Shown: positions 1-9,146, numbered from the stretch's first letter. The stretch is DNA of 64,000 nt from an uncultured Planococcus sp. (GCA_947502505.1 CANNAE010000001.1:62001-126000); one strand, 5' to 3'. Translations and numbers: made by a program. Notes: a model not told the origin generated them from the sequence alone.

Positions 1-41
1 TCCAATTCTCCTTTCCCAATTGAGTAACGTGCCGAGTCCAG

Positions 42-2018
42 TCATTTTTCGTTCGCTTCGGCGTAGCGGATGCGTGTAAAAGAAGGCGCGGCATCTGAAC
101 TTTTTTTCAGGTCGCATGCATCTTCCTTTTCAGCTTTCACGACCGGCAGCTTTTTGCGGGTAAGCGCTTCAGCGATCGTGATAAAGCAATAAATCAGGAT
201 CATGAACACGGCTAAAGGCGGGAGGATCATCCAGAATTGATTCGTGGAGAAAACTTCCCGGGAAATAGCGATCATGCCGGACAGTTCGTAAATTTCAGGG
301 ACCAGCCGCGGATAATCGGATTGGGCCAAGGCGCCGCCGACGAAAATGTTCAAGATCCCCAAGTGCACGAACATCTGGAGCACTTGGATGATGTGCTGTA
401 CCCACATCAATACGAGTTTTGGCCATAGCTCTGGTTGGATATGCTTAGACAGGATCCAACTCATCGACCCGCCCATCAAGACCGAACTGATGACGTAGTC
501 CTTCTTCAAGGTTTCGTTCATTTCATTGCCGATGGCGCTTGTCGTGATCGGGATGACAACAAGTGACATGATCAGCACTTGAAAGATCAGGCGCTCTGCC
601 AAACTCAGATCCCATTCCCCGAAACTGATGAGGACTGGGCGCAATAAAAGATAGGTCACTAAAGTCAGCGGCAGGAAATGCATGCCTTCTGCGATTGAAT
701 TGACGAAATGCCGCAGTTTGTCTGTAAAGAAGAAGGTATAGGCCACACCGAATAGATAGCCGAAAACAATGCGCAAACTGGCGATCAATAAACTCAAGAC
801 AATGGTGTATTTCATGCCGACCATTAATTGCTGGGCAATCGAATAGCCGAACGGATCGGTGCCAAACACAATGTCTTGGGACGGCGGATGCGGTGCGCTG
901 CTTTCGATGCTGCCCTCGTCATCGTACACATAATTCGTTTGCGCAATGGCGTCACCCGTGAACATAGCGTACAAAACACTCGCCGTCAGCAAGCCGAGCA
1001 CAATAGACGACGGAATCAAGATGCGCGGGTTTTTGTAAAATGCCGAGCGAGTCTCCGCCGGTTTTCGTTTTGAAAAAAATGAGCGCAGGCTGGCCTGGAT
1101 TTCATTCAGGTCCAGGAGGCGCAAATTGAATTTGCTAAAGACTGCGTTGCGTTCAATTTCGTATGTTCCAAGCCATAATTCCACCACCGTATAGAAAACG
1201 AAAAACGGGATGAACACGCTCAACAAAATAAAGGCAATGCCTTTCGGGCTGAAATCATTTTGCAAATAATACAAAATGCCTTCGACCCCGAATAGATATT
1301 CGATGATCAACAGCGCAGAAAGAGCGAGCCAAACAATCGACTTGGACTGATAGAATGCGCTTTTCAAGACATTGGACGTGCAATGCTTCCACAGCACCTC
1401 AAAACGGCTCAAGCCCTTCGAACGCGCAAGTTCCGCATAAGGCTGCCGCTGTTCGCCTTCGTATAATAAAATGAACAGCTTCAAGAACAATACCGCTGGC
1501 ACAACCGCCAAACACACGACAGGCGCCAAGTAAATTTCCTCGCCGCCCAAGCTGTAAAAGATCAAAAGCAAGAAACCGGTCTGTTGGAAAATGGCGATGA
1601 CGCCGATTTGAATTAAGAATACGTAAGCGAAATCGGGAAAGGATTGCAGGAGCTTAATAAGTTCCAGCATCGAGCGCTTGAAGGCGCCTTGCGATAAGAT
1701 GACCATAAAGGAGAGCACAAAAGCCGAAACGAAAGCAAGCAACAGGGCCATCAAGAAAATAGACATCGAGTAGACGTAAGGGCCACTCAGAAATTTGGAA
1801 AAAGACACCGGTATCGTCTCTAAAGAAAATGGAATTTGATAACTTAAAGTCCACTCAGACGGCGTCGTAAATCCGGTGAAAATAAGCTGCAATGCCTCCA
1901 CATACGAACGGAAATTAAGAAAAGAAGCCCCGTTAAAAAGGGCAGGAGTGGCGCTAATGAGCATGATGCCAATCACGCCGAAGATGAATTTCGTAATAAT
2001 CGCCCAAAACTGTTTCAT
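42..2018 (-). CDS. Fused two-domain ABC peptide permease (DppB-DppC-like)
   Basis: Membrane component of a peptide/nickel-type ABC importer carrying both permease halves in one 658-residue chain; in most family members these are two proteins of about 300 residues. The first half has a recognisable EAA cytoplasmic loop (ELARSKGLSRFEVLWKH, about residues 196-212). A cytoplasmic linker rich in charged residues (about 285-325) precedes a second transmembrane block from about residue 333, whose EAA loop (around MNETLKKDYVISSVLMGG) is degenerate. RBS AAGGGGG sits 5-6 nt before ATG. A small membrane protein lies 35 bp upstream and probably shares its mRNA. Bases 1-41 hold an AAAGGAG-like site that may serve the next gene outside the window. 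Substrate unknown. Confidence 0.88.
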   Translation of the reverse strand: MKQFWAIITKFIFGVIGIMLISATPALFNGASFLNFRSYVEALQLIFTGFTTPSEWTLSYQIPFSLETIPVSFSKFLSGPYVYSMSIFLMALLLAFVSAFVLSFMVILSQGAFKRSMLELIKLLQSFPDFAYVFLIQIGVIAIFQQTGFLLLIFYSLGGEEIYLAPVVCLAVVPAVLFLKLFILLYEGEQRQPYAELARSKGLSRFEVLWKHCTSNVLKSAFYQSKSIVWLALSALLIIEYLFGVEGILYYLQNDFSPKGIAFILLSVFIPFFVFYTVVELWLGTYEIERNAVFSKFNLRLLDLNEIQASLRSFFSKRKPAETRSAFYKNPRILIPSSIVLGLLTASVLYAMFTGDAIAQTNYVYDDEGSIESSAPHPPSQDIVFGTDPFGYSIAQQLMVGMKYTIVLSLLIASLRIVFGYLFGVAYTFFFTDKLRHFVNSIAEGMHFLPLTLVTYLLLRPVLISFGEWDLSLAERLIFQVLIMSLVVIPITTSAIGNEMNETLKKDYVISSVLMGGSMSWILSKHIQPELWPKLVLMWVQHIIQVLQMFVHLGILNIFVGGALAQSDYPRLVPEIYELSGMIAISREVFSTNQFWMILPPLAVFMILIYCFITIAEALTRKKLPVVKAEKEDACDLKKSSDAAPSFTRIRYAEANEK

Positions 2019-2053
2019 AAATGCCCCCTTACAACGAAATGATTAGCGATTTC

Positions 2054-2377
2054 TTAGGTCAGGAAATACTCACGGTACATGAAAAACGTCAGCCCGACCA
2101 TCACGGCCAAGTACAAAATCGCGCCAATCAAAATATAGGAACGTTCGTTGACAGGAGCGGCCTGATCCATCCGGATGCCCGTCGATCCTTGAATCGACAT
2201 ATCCAAATGGCGGCTCGCCATGCCGCCTTTCGATTTAAAGAAAAACACGATAACAACAGCAAGCCCCGCGAAGGGAATCGAGATATCCAAAAATCCGAGC
2301 GGCGTAAAAAAGGCGGTTAGCCAATTGCCAAGTGCCAGCACAAGGACGGTTAGTAAAACGACGAGTAGGTTTTTCAT
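2054..2377 (-). CDS. Small membrane protein, 107 aa, upstream of the fused permease
   Basis: Function not recognised. Two hydrophobic segments at the N-terminus, a polar middle (about residues 45-75) and a third hydrophobic segment near the C-terminus. The start MKNLLVVLL is chosen because GGAGG lies 5 nt before that ATG; a longer reading from 2389 would place its start inside the RBS. It is 35 bp upstream of the ABC permease on the same strand and likely co-transcribed, so it may be an accessory of that transporter, which is inference only. Confidence 0.7.
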   Translation of the reverse strand: MKNLLVVLLTVLVLALGNWLTAFFTPLGFLDISIPFAGLAVVIVFFFKSKGGMASRHLDMSIQGSTGIRMDQAAPVNERSYILIGAILYLAVMVGLTFFMYREYFLT

Positions 2378-2545
2378 ACAGGCCTCCAATGGGATTTTTT
2401 TGGAAGAAATGTTAATCGCTTTATAGTATTGTACGGTAGAATGTCGGCATGGTTTCGAAAAAGCAGAATATTCAATCGTTCTAAGGTAAATTCTGTGGTC
2501 TATGGATATGGGGTTACACGAAGCGGTTCCATTTTGGAAATTGAG

Positions 2546-2704
2546 CTATTGATCTTTTTTCAAGATACCGGCGATGACAATGATAAATCCAAAAGCTAAA
2601 AGATAGATTTCAGAGCCGCCGGTTTTAAATCCAACTTCATGAGGAATGTATATAGCGATCAGCATTAAGGCAATGCCCAGAAACATTATTTTAGTCGAAT
2701 GCAT
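2546..2704 (-). CDS. Very small membrane protein, 52 aa
   Basis: Starts MHSTKIMFLG and ends ILKKDQ, with two hydrophobic helices separated by a short polar stretch (HEVGFKTGGSE). A strong RBS (GGAGGTG) lies 7 nt before the ATG. No function recognised. It stands alone between the permease unit and the PRPP synthetase gene. Confidence 0.65.
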   Translation of the reverse strand: MHSTKIMFLGIALMLIAIYIPHEVGFKTGGSEIYLLAFGFIIVIAGILKKDQ

Positions 2705-2960
2705 TAAATTCACCTCCAATGGTTTGGCTCTATTGGTTAATCAATAACTTAGAAATTGCGAATGATGCATTTAGTTTAACGTATTTTTTAATGAATGGAA
2801 AAATATGTTTTTGAGGTAAAAAATGGGGGCGCTATTAAAATATTTTTGAAAACGATTGAAAGCAGGGGCGAGAGAATATAGCAGTTCGGCACTCCAAAGT
2901 ATTTGGCTTGTAGATGGCAATGTCTTTTAGAGTGCGCCTTCTCAATCTCGAACCTCGATA

Positions 2961-3125
2961 TTGTGGCAGATTTTCTACGAAGCCTATGAATACGGGGCGG
3001 ATTCTCCATCTTTGGTGGCATTTGGCCCCGGAAAGAGCTATCATGAAATCAACTGATATACACCGCATGATGAGTTTTTCATGGGAAACAGTCAGCTATC
3101 CATTTACGAACTTATACTTTGCTGA
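2961..3125 (+). pseudogene. Possible remnant of a coding sequence with an internal TGA
   Basis: One frame reads as plausible protein (..FYEAYEYGADSPSLVAF.. then ..GPGKSYHEIN), hits TGA at 3054, and continues in the same frame with equally protein-like sequence (YTPHDEFFMGNSQLSIYELIL) to a stop at 3123. No good start or RBS is visible. The composition recalls the C-terminal end of M20-type peptidases (a G-P-G...H...N-E-Y order), but I cannot identify it reliably. It ends 15 bp before the PRPP synthetase start. The rest of 2705-3140 shows nothing else I can support. Confidence 0.25.
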
Positions 3126-3140
3126 AAGGGGAGTTGAACG

Positions 3141-4094
3141 ATGGCTTACCAATTAAGAGATAACTTCAAGCTATTTTCATTAAATTCAAATCAGGAACTG
3201 GCGCAGGAAATCGCAGAGCATCTTGGCTGTGAACTGGGCAAAAACTCCATCACCCATTTTAGCGATGGGGAAATCCAAATCCATATCGAGGAAAGCGTAC
3301 GGGGGGCGGAAGTCTATGTCGTCCAATCGACTTCCCAGCCAGGCCACGAACACGTCATGGAGCTATTGATCATGATCGATGCCTTGAAGCGTGCATCGGC
3401 CGACTCCATCACAGCGGTCATCCCATATTACGGCTACGCGCGCCAAGACCGCAAAGCGAGCTCACGGGAACCGATCACGGCGAAGCTCGTCGCGAACATG
3501 CTCGTAAAAGCGGGTGTGGACCACATCATCACGATGGATTTCCACGCACCGCAAGTACAAGGCTTCTTCAACATTCCGGTCGATCAATTGCTCGGCATCA
3601 CCGAACTATCCGAGCATTTCATCAATAAAAAACTGGAAGATGCCATTGTCGTAGCTCCCGATAACGGCGGATTGAGCAGAGCCCGCAGACTCGCAGACCG
3701 TTTAGACGTGCCGATCGGCTTTATCGACAAGCGCAAAATGCAGCCAGGCGAAGCCGACACGATGAACATCGTCGGCGACATCCAAGGCAAGAACGCTGTC
3801 ATCATTGTCGACATCGTCGACACAGCAGCGACCATTGCCGACGCGGCCGACCTGCTTGTGGAAAACGGCGCCAAAGCCGTCTACGCTTGCTGTACACATG
3901 CAGTGCTATCCGGTACTTCCGTCCAGCGCATCCAGGAATCCGCTTTGACGGAACTCGTGGTCACCAACACCATCGATGTGCCAAAGGAAAAACGCATCCC
4001 GAAAATCACCATCCTATCGATCGCGCCATTGCTCGCAGAAGCAATCGAGCACGTGCATAACGAAAAACCCGTCAGTCCGTTGTTTGAAGGATGA
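3141..4094 (+). CDS. Divergent ribose-phosphate pyrophosphokinase (PRPP synthetase) paralogue
   Basis: Length (317 aa) and overall sequence match class I PRPP synthetases, which make PRPP from ribose 5-phosphate and ATP. Seen: the flexible loop [13 protein letters not shown] (about residues 101-113), [11 protein letters not shown] (133-143), and the PRPP-binding loop [12 protein letters not shown] (221-232). From family knowledge, the loop is normally IDDIIDTAGT and the flexible loop KARSREP; here the first of the two loop aspartates is valine, the glycine is alanine, and the arginine after KA is serine. Activity may therefore be altered. It does not sit next to glmU or spoVG, as the usual housekeeping prs does, so it is likely a second copy. 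RBS AAAGGGGAG. Followed by a terminator. Confidence 0.85.
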   Translation: MAYQLRDNFKLFSLNSNQELAQEIAEHLGCELGKNSITHFSDGEIQIHIEESVRGAEVYVVQSTSQPGHEHVMELLIMIDALKRASADSITAVIPYYGYARQDRKASSREPITAKLVANMLVKAGVDHIITMDFHAPQVQGFFNIPVDQLLGITELSEHFINKKLEDAIVVAPDNGGLSRARRLADRLDVPIGFIDKRKMQPGEADTMNIVGDIQGKNAVIIVDIVDTAATIADAADLLVENGAKAVYACCTHAVLSGTSVQRIQESALTELVVTNTIDVPKEKRIPKITILSIAPLLAEAIEHVHNEKPVSPLFEG

Positions 4095-4111
4095 CCATAT
4101 AGAAATGCAAA

Positions 4112-4160
4112 GAACCCCAAATGAGTGCCAGAGAGACGGCGCGCATTGGGGTTTGTTTTG
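4112..4160 (+). terminator. Rho-independent-like terminator after the PRPP synthetase gene
   Basis: Inverted repeat AACCCCAAATG / CATTGGGGTT with a GC-rich loop, followed by TGTTTTGG, starting 18 bp after the stop codon. Confidence 0.6.
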
Positions 4161-4368
4161 GTTAAAGAAGTATATCGATTCTGGAAGAAAACTGTTAAAG
4201 TTAAATTATGGAATAAGAGGAGTGGGAGATGCTCATTTTAATTAAGGTTGGAGAAACGACTGCATACTGGAAATTTTGAAGCAGTAATTGAAAGCTGGAA
4301 AAAAATGAAACGCTTTTCCATTTTTAACAGTATAGATTAGTACGAATAAAAAATAAGGAGGAAAACGA

Positions 4369-4857
4369 ATGAAACGATTTTTCTATTATTTTGCCTGGAG
4401 CATCGCTATTGCATTGATTGTGTACGCTGGATTAGAGCTTCAACAATTATTAGATGAAAAGGCAGCTACAGAATTTGAGCCAAGGCCACTTTGGATTTAC
4501 GTAGTTATTTTTCCCATCATCATTGGCTTATTATTGCGTACGCCTAAATTTATGTTGGAAAGAAAAGAAAGCCGGATTGGCGGATTTGATTGGAGCAAGT
4601 TTTTAGCTATCAGCATACCCGCGTTCATCGTGATCGTCCTATCTATTTTGCCATTAATGCCTATCGAAAATATTCCATACCCGGACTTTTATGAACCATT
4701 CAATCTCATTCTGTTTGATGGGACCACCGCCCAAACAATCGCCGGGCTCGTATTCGGCTACACATTACTCGACAGCTTCAAGAGTGAGGAGAGAAGATTT
4801 CAGGAATCGACATCTGACCTGTTCAACGCAGTGATGAAGTTTACGCCGAAAGGGTGA
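4369..4857 (+). CDS. Membrane protein of unknown function, 162 aa
   Basis: Function not recognised. Hydrophobic segments at about residues 6-22, 43-57, 79-97 and a weaker one near 122-135, then a charged tail. Strong RBS AAGGAGG, 7 nt before ATG. First of a series of small orphan membrane proteins reaching 9.8 kb, all on the plus strand, mostly with their own RBS and with spacers of 10-120 bp. Confidence 0.75.
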   Translation: MKRFFYYFAWSIAIALIVYAGLELQQLLDEKAATEFEPRPLWIYVVIFPIIIGLLLRTPKFMLERKESRIGGFDWSKFLAISIPAFIVIVLSILPLMPIENIPYPDFYEPFNLILFDGTTAQTIAGLVFGYTLLDSFKSEERRFQESTSDLFNAVMKFTPKG

Positions 4858-4932
4858 TGGGACTTAAGCAACCTATTGAAATAGAACTGAACGGCTTTTC
4901 ACAAGTCCGTCACGGAGCGAGAGTGTCTGAAT

Positions 4933-5835
4933 ATGAAAAAATTTTTGATGCGGCTTACAGTGTTGCTAAGTCTACTCGTACTGACAGGGTGTCTTGCTGA
5001 GGACTATGACGTAGGGGTTCCGAGAGCATATTTGCACGCAAATGATAGTTTGCGCAGCGGGCCTATGCAATTAACAGAAGCTAATATGAATTGGAGTTCC
5101 TCTAGTGGGGAAGTGACGGAAACAATACAGGACGTCGAAGAGTTTGGTTTGTCACAGGAAGCTACGACAGTTTCTCTAAATCAGCCTGCCTATTTGGAGT
5201 TTAAAGAGAATGATGAAAACGGCGGGGATATTTGGACAAATCCAGAAATCACCGCTTCTTTATGGAAAGATGGAGAAGAAACAAAGCTTGTACTTACGGA
5301 CTCGAGAGAATTTCGCTTTCCGCAAACGGAAGGGAATTATGCATTAGCGGTAGAATTTATCGACCGGGAGAATAAAGCTCAATATGCAGGAAATATCGTA
5401 ATCGAAGAAACACCAGCGCAAAAGGCCGGGGAGCTTCCGCAGTACACTTTTATGGAAATGCCCTCGATTACGAAGGTGAGTTCTGAGAATCCAAGCGGTG
5501 TGGAGTTCGATTATATCTATTCCGAAGTATGCTGGAACGATTGTTCTTTCAATAGCGGCTATGATATCGCCGATGTTCACGCTGGAGATGTAGAGGTGGG
5601 CGACAGCATTGTAATCGACTGGGGAATGATGGAGCCACAGCCAAGCGAAGTTATGTTAATTGAAATAGACAACGACGGCGAAGAAGTAAGCGAAGCAATT
5701 GGCTCGCCTGACAGTTCTTCAATTACCATTGAAGTTGCCGGCCAAGATCTTGGGAAACAATACTCAGTTCAATATTTATGGCGGGACGGCAAAGAACTGA
5801 TCGGCCAAAGCAGCCTGAATTTCAAGCTGAAATAA
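4933..5835 (+). CDS. Predicted lipoprotein, 300 aa
   Basis: The N-terminus (MKKFLMRLTVL then LTGC, cysteine at residue 20) is a type II signal peptide with lipobox, so the protein should be anchored on the outer face of the membrane. The rest is acidic and low in cysteine except Cys-Trp-Asn-Asp-Cys near residues 199-203. The alternation of short hydrophobic stretches suggests beta-sandwich domains. No family recognised. The RBS (GGAGCGAG) is rather far from the ATG. Confidence 0.8.
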   Translation: MKKFLMRLTVLLSLLVLTGCLAEDYDVGVPRAYLHANDSLRSGPMQLTEANMNWSSSSGEVTETIQDVEEFGLSQEATTVSLNQPAYLEFKENDENGGDIWTNPEITASLWKDGEETKLVLTDSREFRFPQTEGNYALAVEFIDRENKAQYAGNIVIEETPAQKAGELPQYTFMEMPSITKVSSENPSGVEFDYIYSEVCWNDCSFNSGYDIADVHAGDVEVGDSIVIDWGMMEPQPSEVMLIEIDNDGEEVSEAIGSPDSSSITIEVAGQDLGKQYSVQYLWRDGKELIGQSSLNFKLK

Positions 5836-5863
5836 TTGCTAGTGAGATGGGGAGTGAATCTAT

Positions 5864-6052
5864 TTGTTCAAGGCTTATATCAAGTTTATAGAAAAGTATG
5901 GGTCTCTGCTTATTGCAGCTTACAGTTTAATTTACTTGCTTACTTCGTGGGGCGATAACTGGATACTCACTTGGATATTATTAGCCGCACTGATTATTTC
6001 TCCAATTCTGGGCATTTCGGACATGAGGCAATCAAAATCGTCTGATTCCTAA
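5864..6052 (+). CDS. Small membrane protein, 62 aa (TTG start)
   Basis: Two hydrophobic helices (about 14-27 and 32-47) and a polar tail (RQSKSSDS). The TTG start is supported by GGGGAGTG about 8 nt upstream. It follows the lipoprotein by 28 bp and may be translated from the same mRNA. No function recognised. Confidence 0.6.
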   Translation: MFKAYIKFIEKYGSLLIAAYSLIYLLTSWGDNWILTWILLAALIISPILGISDMRQSKSSDS

Positions 6053-6121
6053 TTCAGTAGGGTGTCTTCTCCAATTAATGAAGATGTAAAAAATATTAAC
6101 CACAAGAGGAGCAACACCATC

Positions 6122-6358
6122 ATGAAAATACTTAGACTCATCCTCCAATTAGCCGCAATCGGTTTCGGGGCTTACGTATTATGGGCTCAGAACTTTACGT
6201 TAATACCATACGTCATGCTGATGCTTGGAATGTTTATGTTGGTCGCAGGATTTGAAAAAATTCAAAGCGATCGAAAAGAATTTTGGGGCTATATGTTTGT
6301 CCTGATTTCTCTGTTTATCTTCTTCGTTTCAGCACAAGGGTTCATTGTAAAAGTCTGA
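6122..6358 (+). CDS. Small membrane protein, 78 aa
   Basis: Starts MKILRLILQLAA; three hydrophobic segments with a charged loop (EKIQSDRKE) between the second and third. Start chosen for AGAGGAG 10 nt upstream; an in-frame GTG at 6062 would add 20 residues but has no RBS. The layout resembles small three-helix proteins of the YczI/DUF3953 type, but that is only a resemblance. Confidence 0.65.
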   Translation: MKILRLILQLAAIGFGAYVLWAQNFTLIPYVMLMLGMFMLVAGFEKIQSDRKEFWGYMFVLISLFIFFVSAQGFIVKV

Positions 6359-6425
6359 GGTGCGAGCTATCTTATAGCTGGATAAGCGAAATTAGAGCTT
6401 CACTGATAGGAAAGGAAGAAGCCAT

Positions 6426-6608
6426 ATGAAATTTGTAAAAGGAATGTACGTAGTTCTAATTCTGTTCATGGTAGTCAATTTTCTAAGCGTTTTTGTATTT
6501 GACGATGATTATTCAGGCATTGCTTCCTGGATGAATGTGTTGCTCTTTTTACTTGGCAGCGTCTTTTACATAAACGCTCGACATGTTTTTAAACGAGAGT
6601 CTCAGTAA
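6426..6608 (+). CDS. Small membrane protein, 60 aa
   Basis: Two hydrophobic helices separated by an acidic turn (FDDDYSG, about residues 25-31), basic C-terminus. RBS GGAAAGGAAG precedes the ATG. Unknown function; one of a series of comparable proteins. Confidence 0.6.
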   Translation: MKFVKGMYVVLILFMVVNFLSVFVFDDDYSGIASWMNVLLFLLGSVFYINARHVFKRESQ

Positions 6609-6668
6609 GTCCAAAAAAGATGTAACTTAAGTGAATTTGAGTTGCAGTCAAAATGAAAAGGAAGGAAT

Positions 6669-6884
6669 ATGAAAGATATGGGAGTAAAAATGATGTGGAT
6701 TGTGCCTAATATTTTGCTCTATCTTTTAGCCATCGGAGTTTTATGGTTTATTATTGTTAATGCTCAAACCATGCAAGAAATTAGTTATTTTGGGATTTGG
6801 ATAATTGGTTTGCTGCTTCTTTTATTAGTGAACTTTTTCGGATCCTATCAAATAGCAAACTGGATAAAACAAGGGAAGATGTAA
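6669..6884 (+). CDS. Small membrane protein, 71 aa
   Basis: Two strongly hydrophobic helices (about 9-28 and 40-57) and a short basic tail ending KQGKM. RBS AAGGAAGG lies just upstream. No function recognised. Confidence 0.6.
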   Translation: MKDMGVKMMWIVPNILLYLLAIGVLWFIIVNAQTMQEISYFGIWIIGLLLLLLVNFFGSYQIANWIKQGKM

Positions 6885-6998
6885 ATCCTTCTTCCATTGC
6901 ACAAAGGGACGTAAATATAACTTATTGGTAATTAAGTTAAATTCAAATCACGCATTAAAGTTGACTTTCATCTAGCAAATTTAAAAGGGAGGTGCACA

Positions 6999-7211
6999 TT
7001 GAAAAAAGTCTCTGAGAAAGTAATTTTTTATGTAATAACTTTTTGTATTTTCTTTTTGCTTTTTAACTTTGTTGCTTGGTTGGAAAATACATATATCCCT
7101 CTGAACACTCAAACTCAATTGATATCCGGGATTGTGATTCTTCCTACCATTATTATTCTTTCATTTATTTTCGCTAGTTTGCTTTTTAAGAGCTTAAAAG
7201 AATCCAAGTGA
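6999..7211 (+). CDS. Small membrane protein, 70 aa (TTG start)
   Basis: Starts KKVSEKVIFYVI with TTG as initiator, supported by a near-perfect RBS GGGAGGTG 5 nt upstream. Two hydrophobic helices and a basic C-terminus. It immediately precedes the SUKH gene (72 bp). Unknown function. Confidence 0.6.
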   Translation: MKKVSEKVIFYVITFCIFFLLFNFVAWLENTYIPLNTQTQLISGIVILPTIIILSFIFASLLFKSLKESK

Positions 7212-7283
7212 ATATGAAGGTAACTGATTGTGAAATAAGCTACATTCAGATTGGCAGCTAGATTAAAGAATAGAGGTTAAATT

Positions 7284-7685
7284 ATGCAAGAGATTATTAA
7301 GTTGTTGGAGACAAATAAAAAGGGTGTAGAGGAATTTGCGATAAGAGAAACGGAACAAAAGTTAACTATTCGTTTCCCCAATCATTATGTTCAATTGTTT
7401 AAATTGGCCAATGGCCCTGAAGTTGGGGAGTGGACGCTATTTCCCATCAAAGACCCTAAGAATATAAAGAAAACGTGGGACGACGTGGTTAGACAAAACC
7501 AAGAAGTTCTAAATGGGGAAATTTCCGATGATCTGATTGCGATTGCTGAAGATGGTACTGGAGATTATTTGTGCTTGAAAGTAGAAAACGGGAAAACAGA
7601 AGATCCAATTTATTTATGGCTTCATGAAACAGGTGAAATAGAAGAACTAGCTCCTACTTTAAAAGATTTCATTTATAGAAGTTAA
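7284..7685 (+). CDS. SUKH / SMI1-KNR4 family protein
   Basis: A 133-residue single-domain protein with the SMI1/KNR4 layout: an N-terminal helix (IIKLLETNKKG), the conserved opening of the fold (LTIRFPNHYVQLFKLANG, about residues 27-44) with P and N-G, then WTLFPIKD, the DLIAIAEDGTGDYLCL strand pair and a final YLWLHETG...APTLKDFI segment. From family knowledge, SUKH proteins often act as immunity proteins against polymorphic toxins. No toxin gene is adjacent, so it would be an orphan immunity gene or have another role. RBS AGAGGT. Confidence 0.75.
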   Translation: MQEIIKLLETNKKGVEEFAIRETEQKLTIRFPNHYVQLFKLANGPEVGEWTLFPIKDPKNIKKTWDDVVRQNQEVLNGEISDDLIAIAEDGTGDYLCLKVENGKTEDPIYLWLHETGEIEELAPTLKDFIYRS

Positions 7686-7781
7686 TAGTGCAATGTAGAA
7701 AAAATCAGATATAGAAGTCAATAAATTTACTCCAGTAAGCTAAGCCAGAATAGCTATGAAGTTTAAGAAGGGGTCTTCGGT

Positions 7782-7964
7782 ATGCATAAAAAAGTGTGGA
7801 CATTTATCTTTTGGTTTTTGTTGCTAATATATATATCCTTTTCGGTATTTATTAGTAATAGTCCCCTATGGCTCAGAGTTCTTGGGTTGTTTATTGTAAT
7901 CTTATGGGGAATGCTGACGCCAATTATAGATAAGAAAAAGAGTGATCAAGGCAAATCAATATAG
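7782..7964 (+). CDS. Small membrane protein, 60 aa
   Basis: MHKKVWTFIFWFLL start, two hydrophobic helices with a short SNSPLW turn, and a lysine-rich C-terminus. RBS AGAAGGGG is about 9 nt upstream. Follows the SUKH gene by 96 bp. Unknown function. Confidence 0.6.
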   Translation: MHKKVWTFIFWFLLLIYISFSVFISNSPLWLRVLGLFIVILWGMLTPIIDKKKSDQGKSI

Positions 7965-8086
7965 AGATCTAAATTCTAATCGATATATAATTTTATCTGT
8001 AAACAAATGTGGTTGCATCAAAGAACAATATTTTTTGTTCATAAGTGGGCAGCAATTGTCATAGGCAATTGCATTTAAATTTGAAC

Positions 8087-8115
8087 AAAAAAAAGACCCT
8101 ATAAAGGGCCTTTTC
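8087..8115 (-). terminator. Terminator of the cold-shock gene
   Basis: Read on the minus strand: AAGGCCCTTTATAGGGTC followed by eight T residues; it begins about 10 bp after the cold-shock stop codon. Confidence 0.75.
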
Positions 8116-8124
8116 CAGCTATTA

Positions 8125-8325
8125 TTAAGCTTTAGTGACGTTTGTAGCTTGTAGGCCACGTTGTCCTTCTTCGATATCAAATGTTACGGTTTGACCTTCG
8201 TCTAAAGATTTGAAACCGTCGCTTTGGATAGCTGAGAAATGTACGAATACGTCATCTCCTGCTTCACGCTCGATAAAACCAAAACCTTTTTCTGCATTAA
8301 ACCACTTAACTGTACCTTGTTCCAT
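8125..8325 (-). CDS. csp: Cold shock protein, CspA/CspB family
   Basis: 66-residue single cold-shock domain that binds single-stranded RNA/DNA and acts as an RNA chaperone. Seen: [16 protein letters not shown] (RNP1 region, about residues 4-19) and [10 protein letters not shown] (RNP2, about 25-34). Length is typical. The start MEQGTVKW is fixed by AGGAGG 8 nt upstream; longer readings into the leader are not supported. A long untranslated leader with a hairpin directly before the RBS precedes it. Which csp paralogue it is cannot be told. Confidence 0.95.
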   Translation of the reverse strand: MEQGTVKWFNAEKGFGFIEREAGDDVFVHFSAIQSDGFKSLDEGQTVTFDIEEGQRGLQATNVTKA

Positions 8326-8340
8326 AGTTGTTGCCTCCTG

Positions 8341-8356
8341 GTGTGGATCTCCACAC
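8341..8356 (-). promoter_or_regulatory. Hairpin just upstream of the csp ribosome binding site
   Basis: Perfect 6-bp stem GTGTGG-AGAT-CCACAC ending 2 nt before the AGGAGG of csp. csp mRNAs commonly have structured leaders that control translation at low temperature; this hairpin is a candidate element, by inference. Confidence 0.4.
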
Positions 8357-8605
8357 AATGTGTTACTATCCTTGCTCAAATACCTTAGACGAAAAACAAA
8401 ATGTATTCTCAATCTGAAAACCGAACAAAAATAACTCTCCCTAAAGGTAACACGTATGTGATGAAAAAGATAGCAAAAGGATTATCTTTATCTTTTAGAG
8501 AGAATATCGATACGTGCCTTGTCGGCGAAATCGGCCTGTCTCCATAGGTCAGAAAGAAGCTCTGGTGCGGGATAAGCGCCATATACAGAATAGGAGGAGA
8601 GCTAG

Positions 8606-9058
8606 ATGTTCAATAAAAAGAAAATCTTAACTATTGTTCCATTGATAGCTGTGTCGCTTCTTTCCGCCTGCAGTGGTTCAATCTATGACGAAATGGGAGT
8701 AGACGAAAATAAAATCCCTTCCTTCACTGAAGAGGAAAGATTGGAAGGGGCTAATAAAAATCTAATAGCAGTCAAACTGACGACAAATGGATCAGGGGAA
8801 GAAGAGGCAAAGAAATCAATTGCAGATTCTTTTGCTTTGCTGCAAGAAGAATACAGGACAGTGGCCGTTGAATTAGAAGATGCCGATCAAGAAAGTTGGT
8901 ATGGATTTTACATGCAAGATGATACAGCTATTCAAAACCTAAAGAACTCGACGGACAAGTTAACAACTGCAGAAAAAGCTATTATGAATTATTACGAAGA
9001 AATGGAAAATCCGGAATTTCCAATCATCGAGTTTTCATCATCATCGATTTTACAATGA
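8606..9058 (+). CDS. Predicted lipoprotein, 150 aa
   Basis: Signal peptide with lipobox LSAC (cysteine at residue 22) followed by a highly acidic, helical-looking domain (many E, K, A). The short tail ends SSSSILQ. RBS AGGAGGAGAG. No family recognised. It lies between csp (divergent) and two small membrane proteins. Confidence 0.75.
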   Translation: MFNKKKILTIVPLIAVSLLSACSGSIYDEMGVDENKIPSFTEEERLEGANKNLIAVKLTTNGSGEEEAKKSIADSFALLQEEYRTVAVELEDADQESWYGFYMQDDTAIQNLKNSTDKLTTAEKAIMNYYEEMENPEFPIIEFSSSSILQ

Positions 9059-9146
9059 CCAGAGGGCTAACGGCAGGTAAAATAAATCCGATAGTGAATT
9101 GAATATAGCGTAAGTAGAGATAAGTCAGGTTCAATTACATAAGTGT

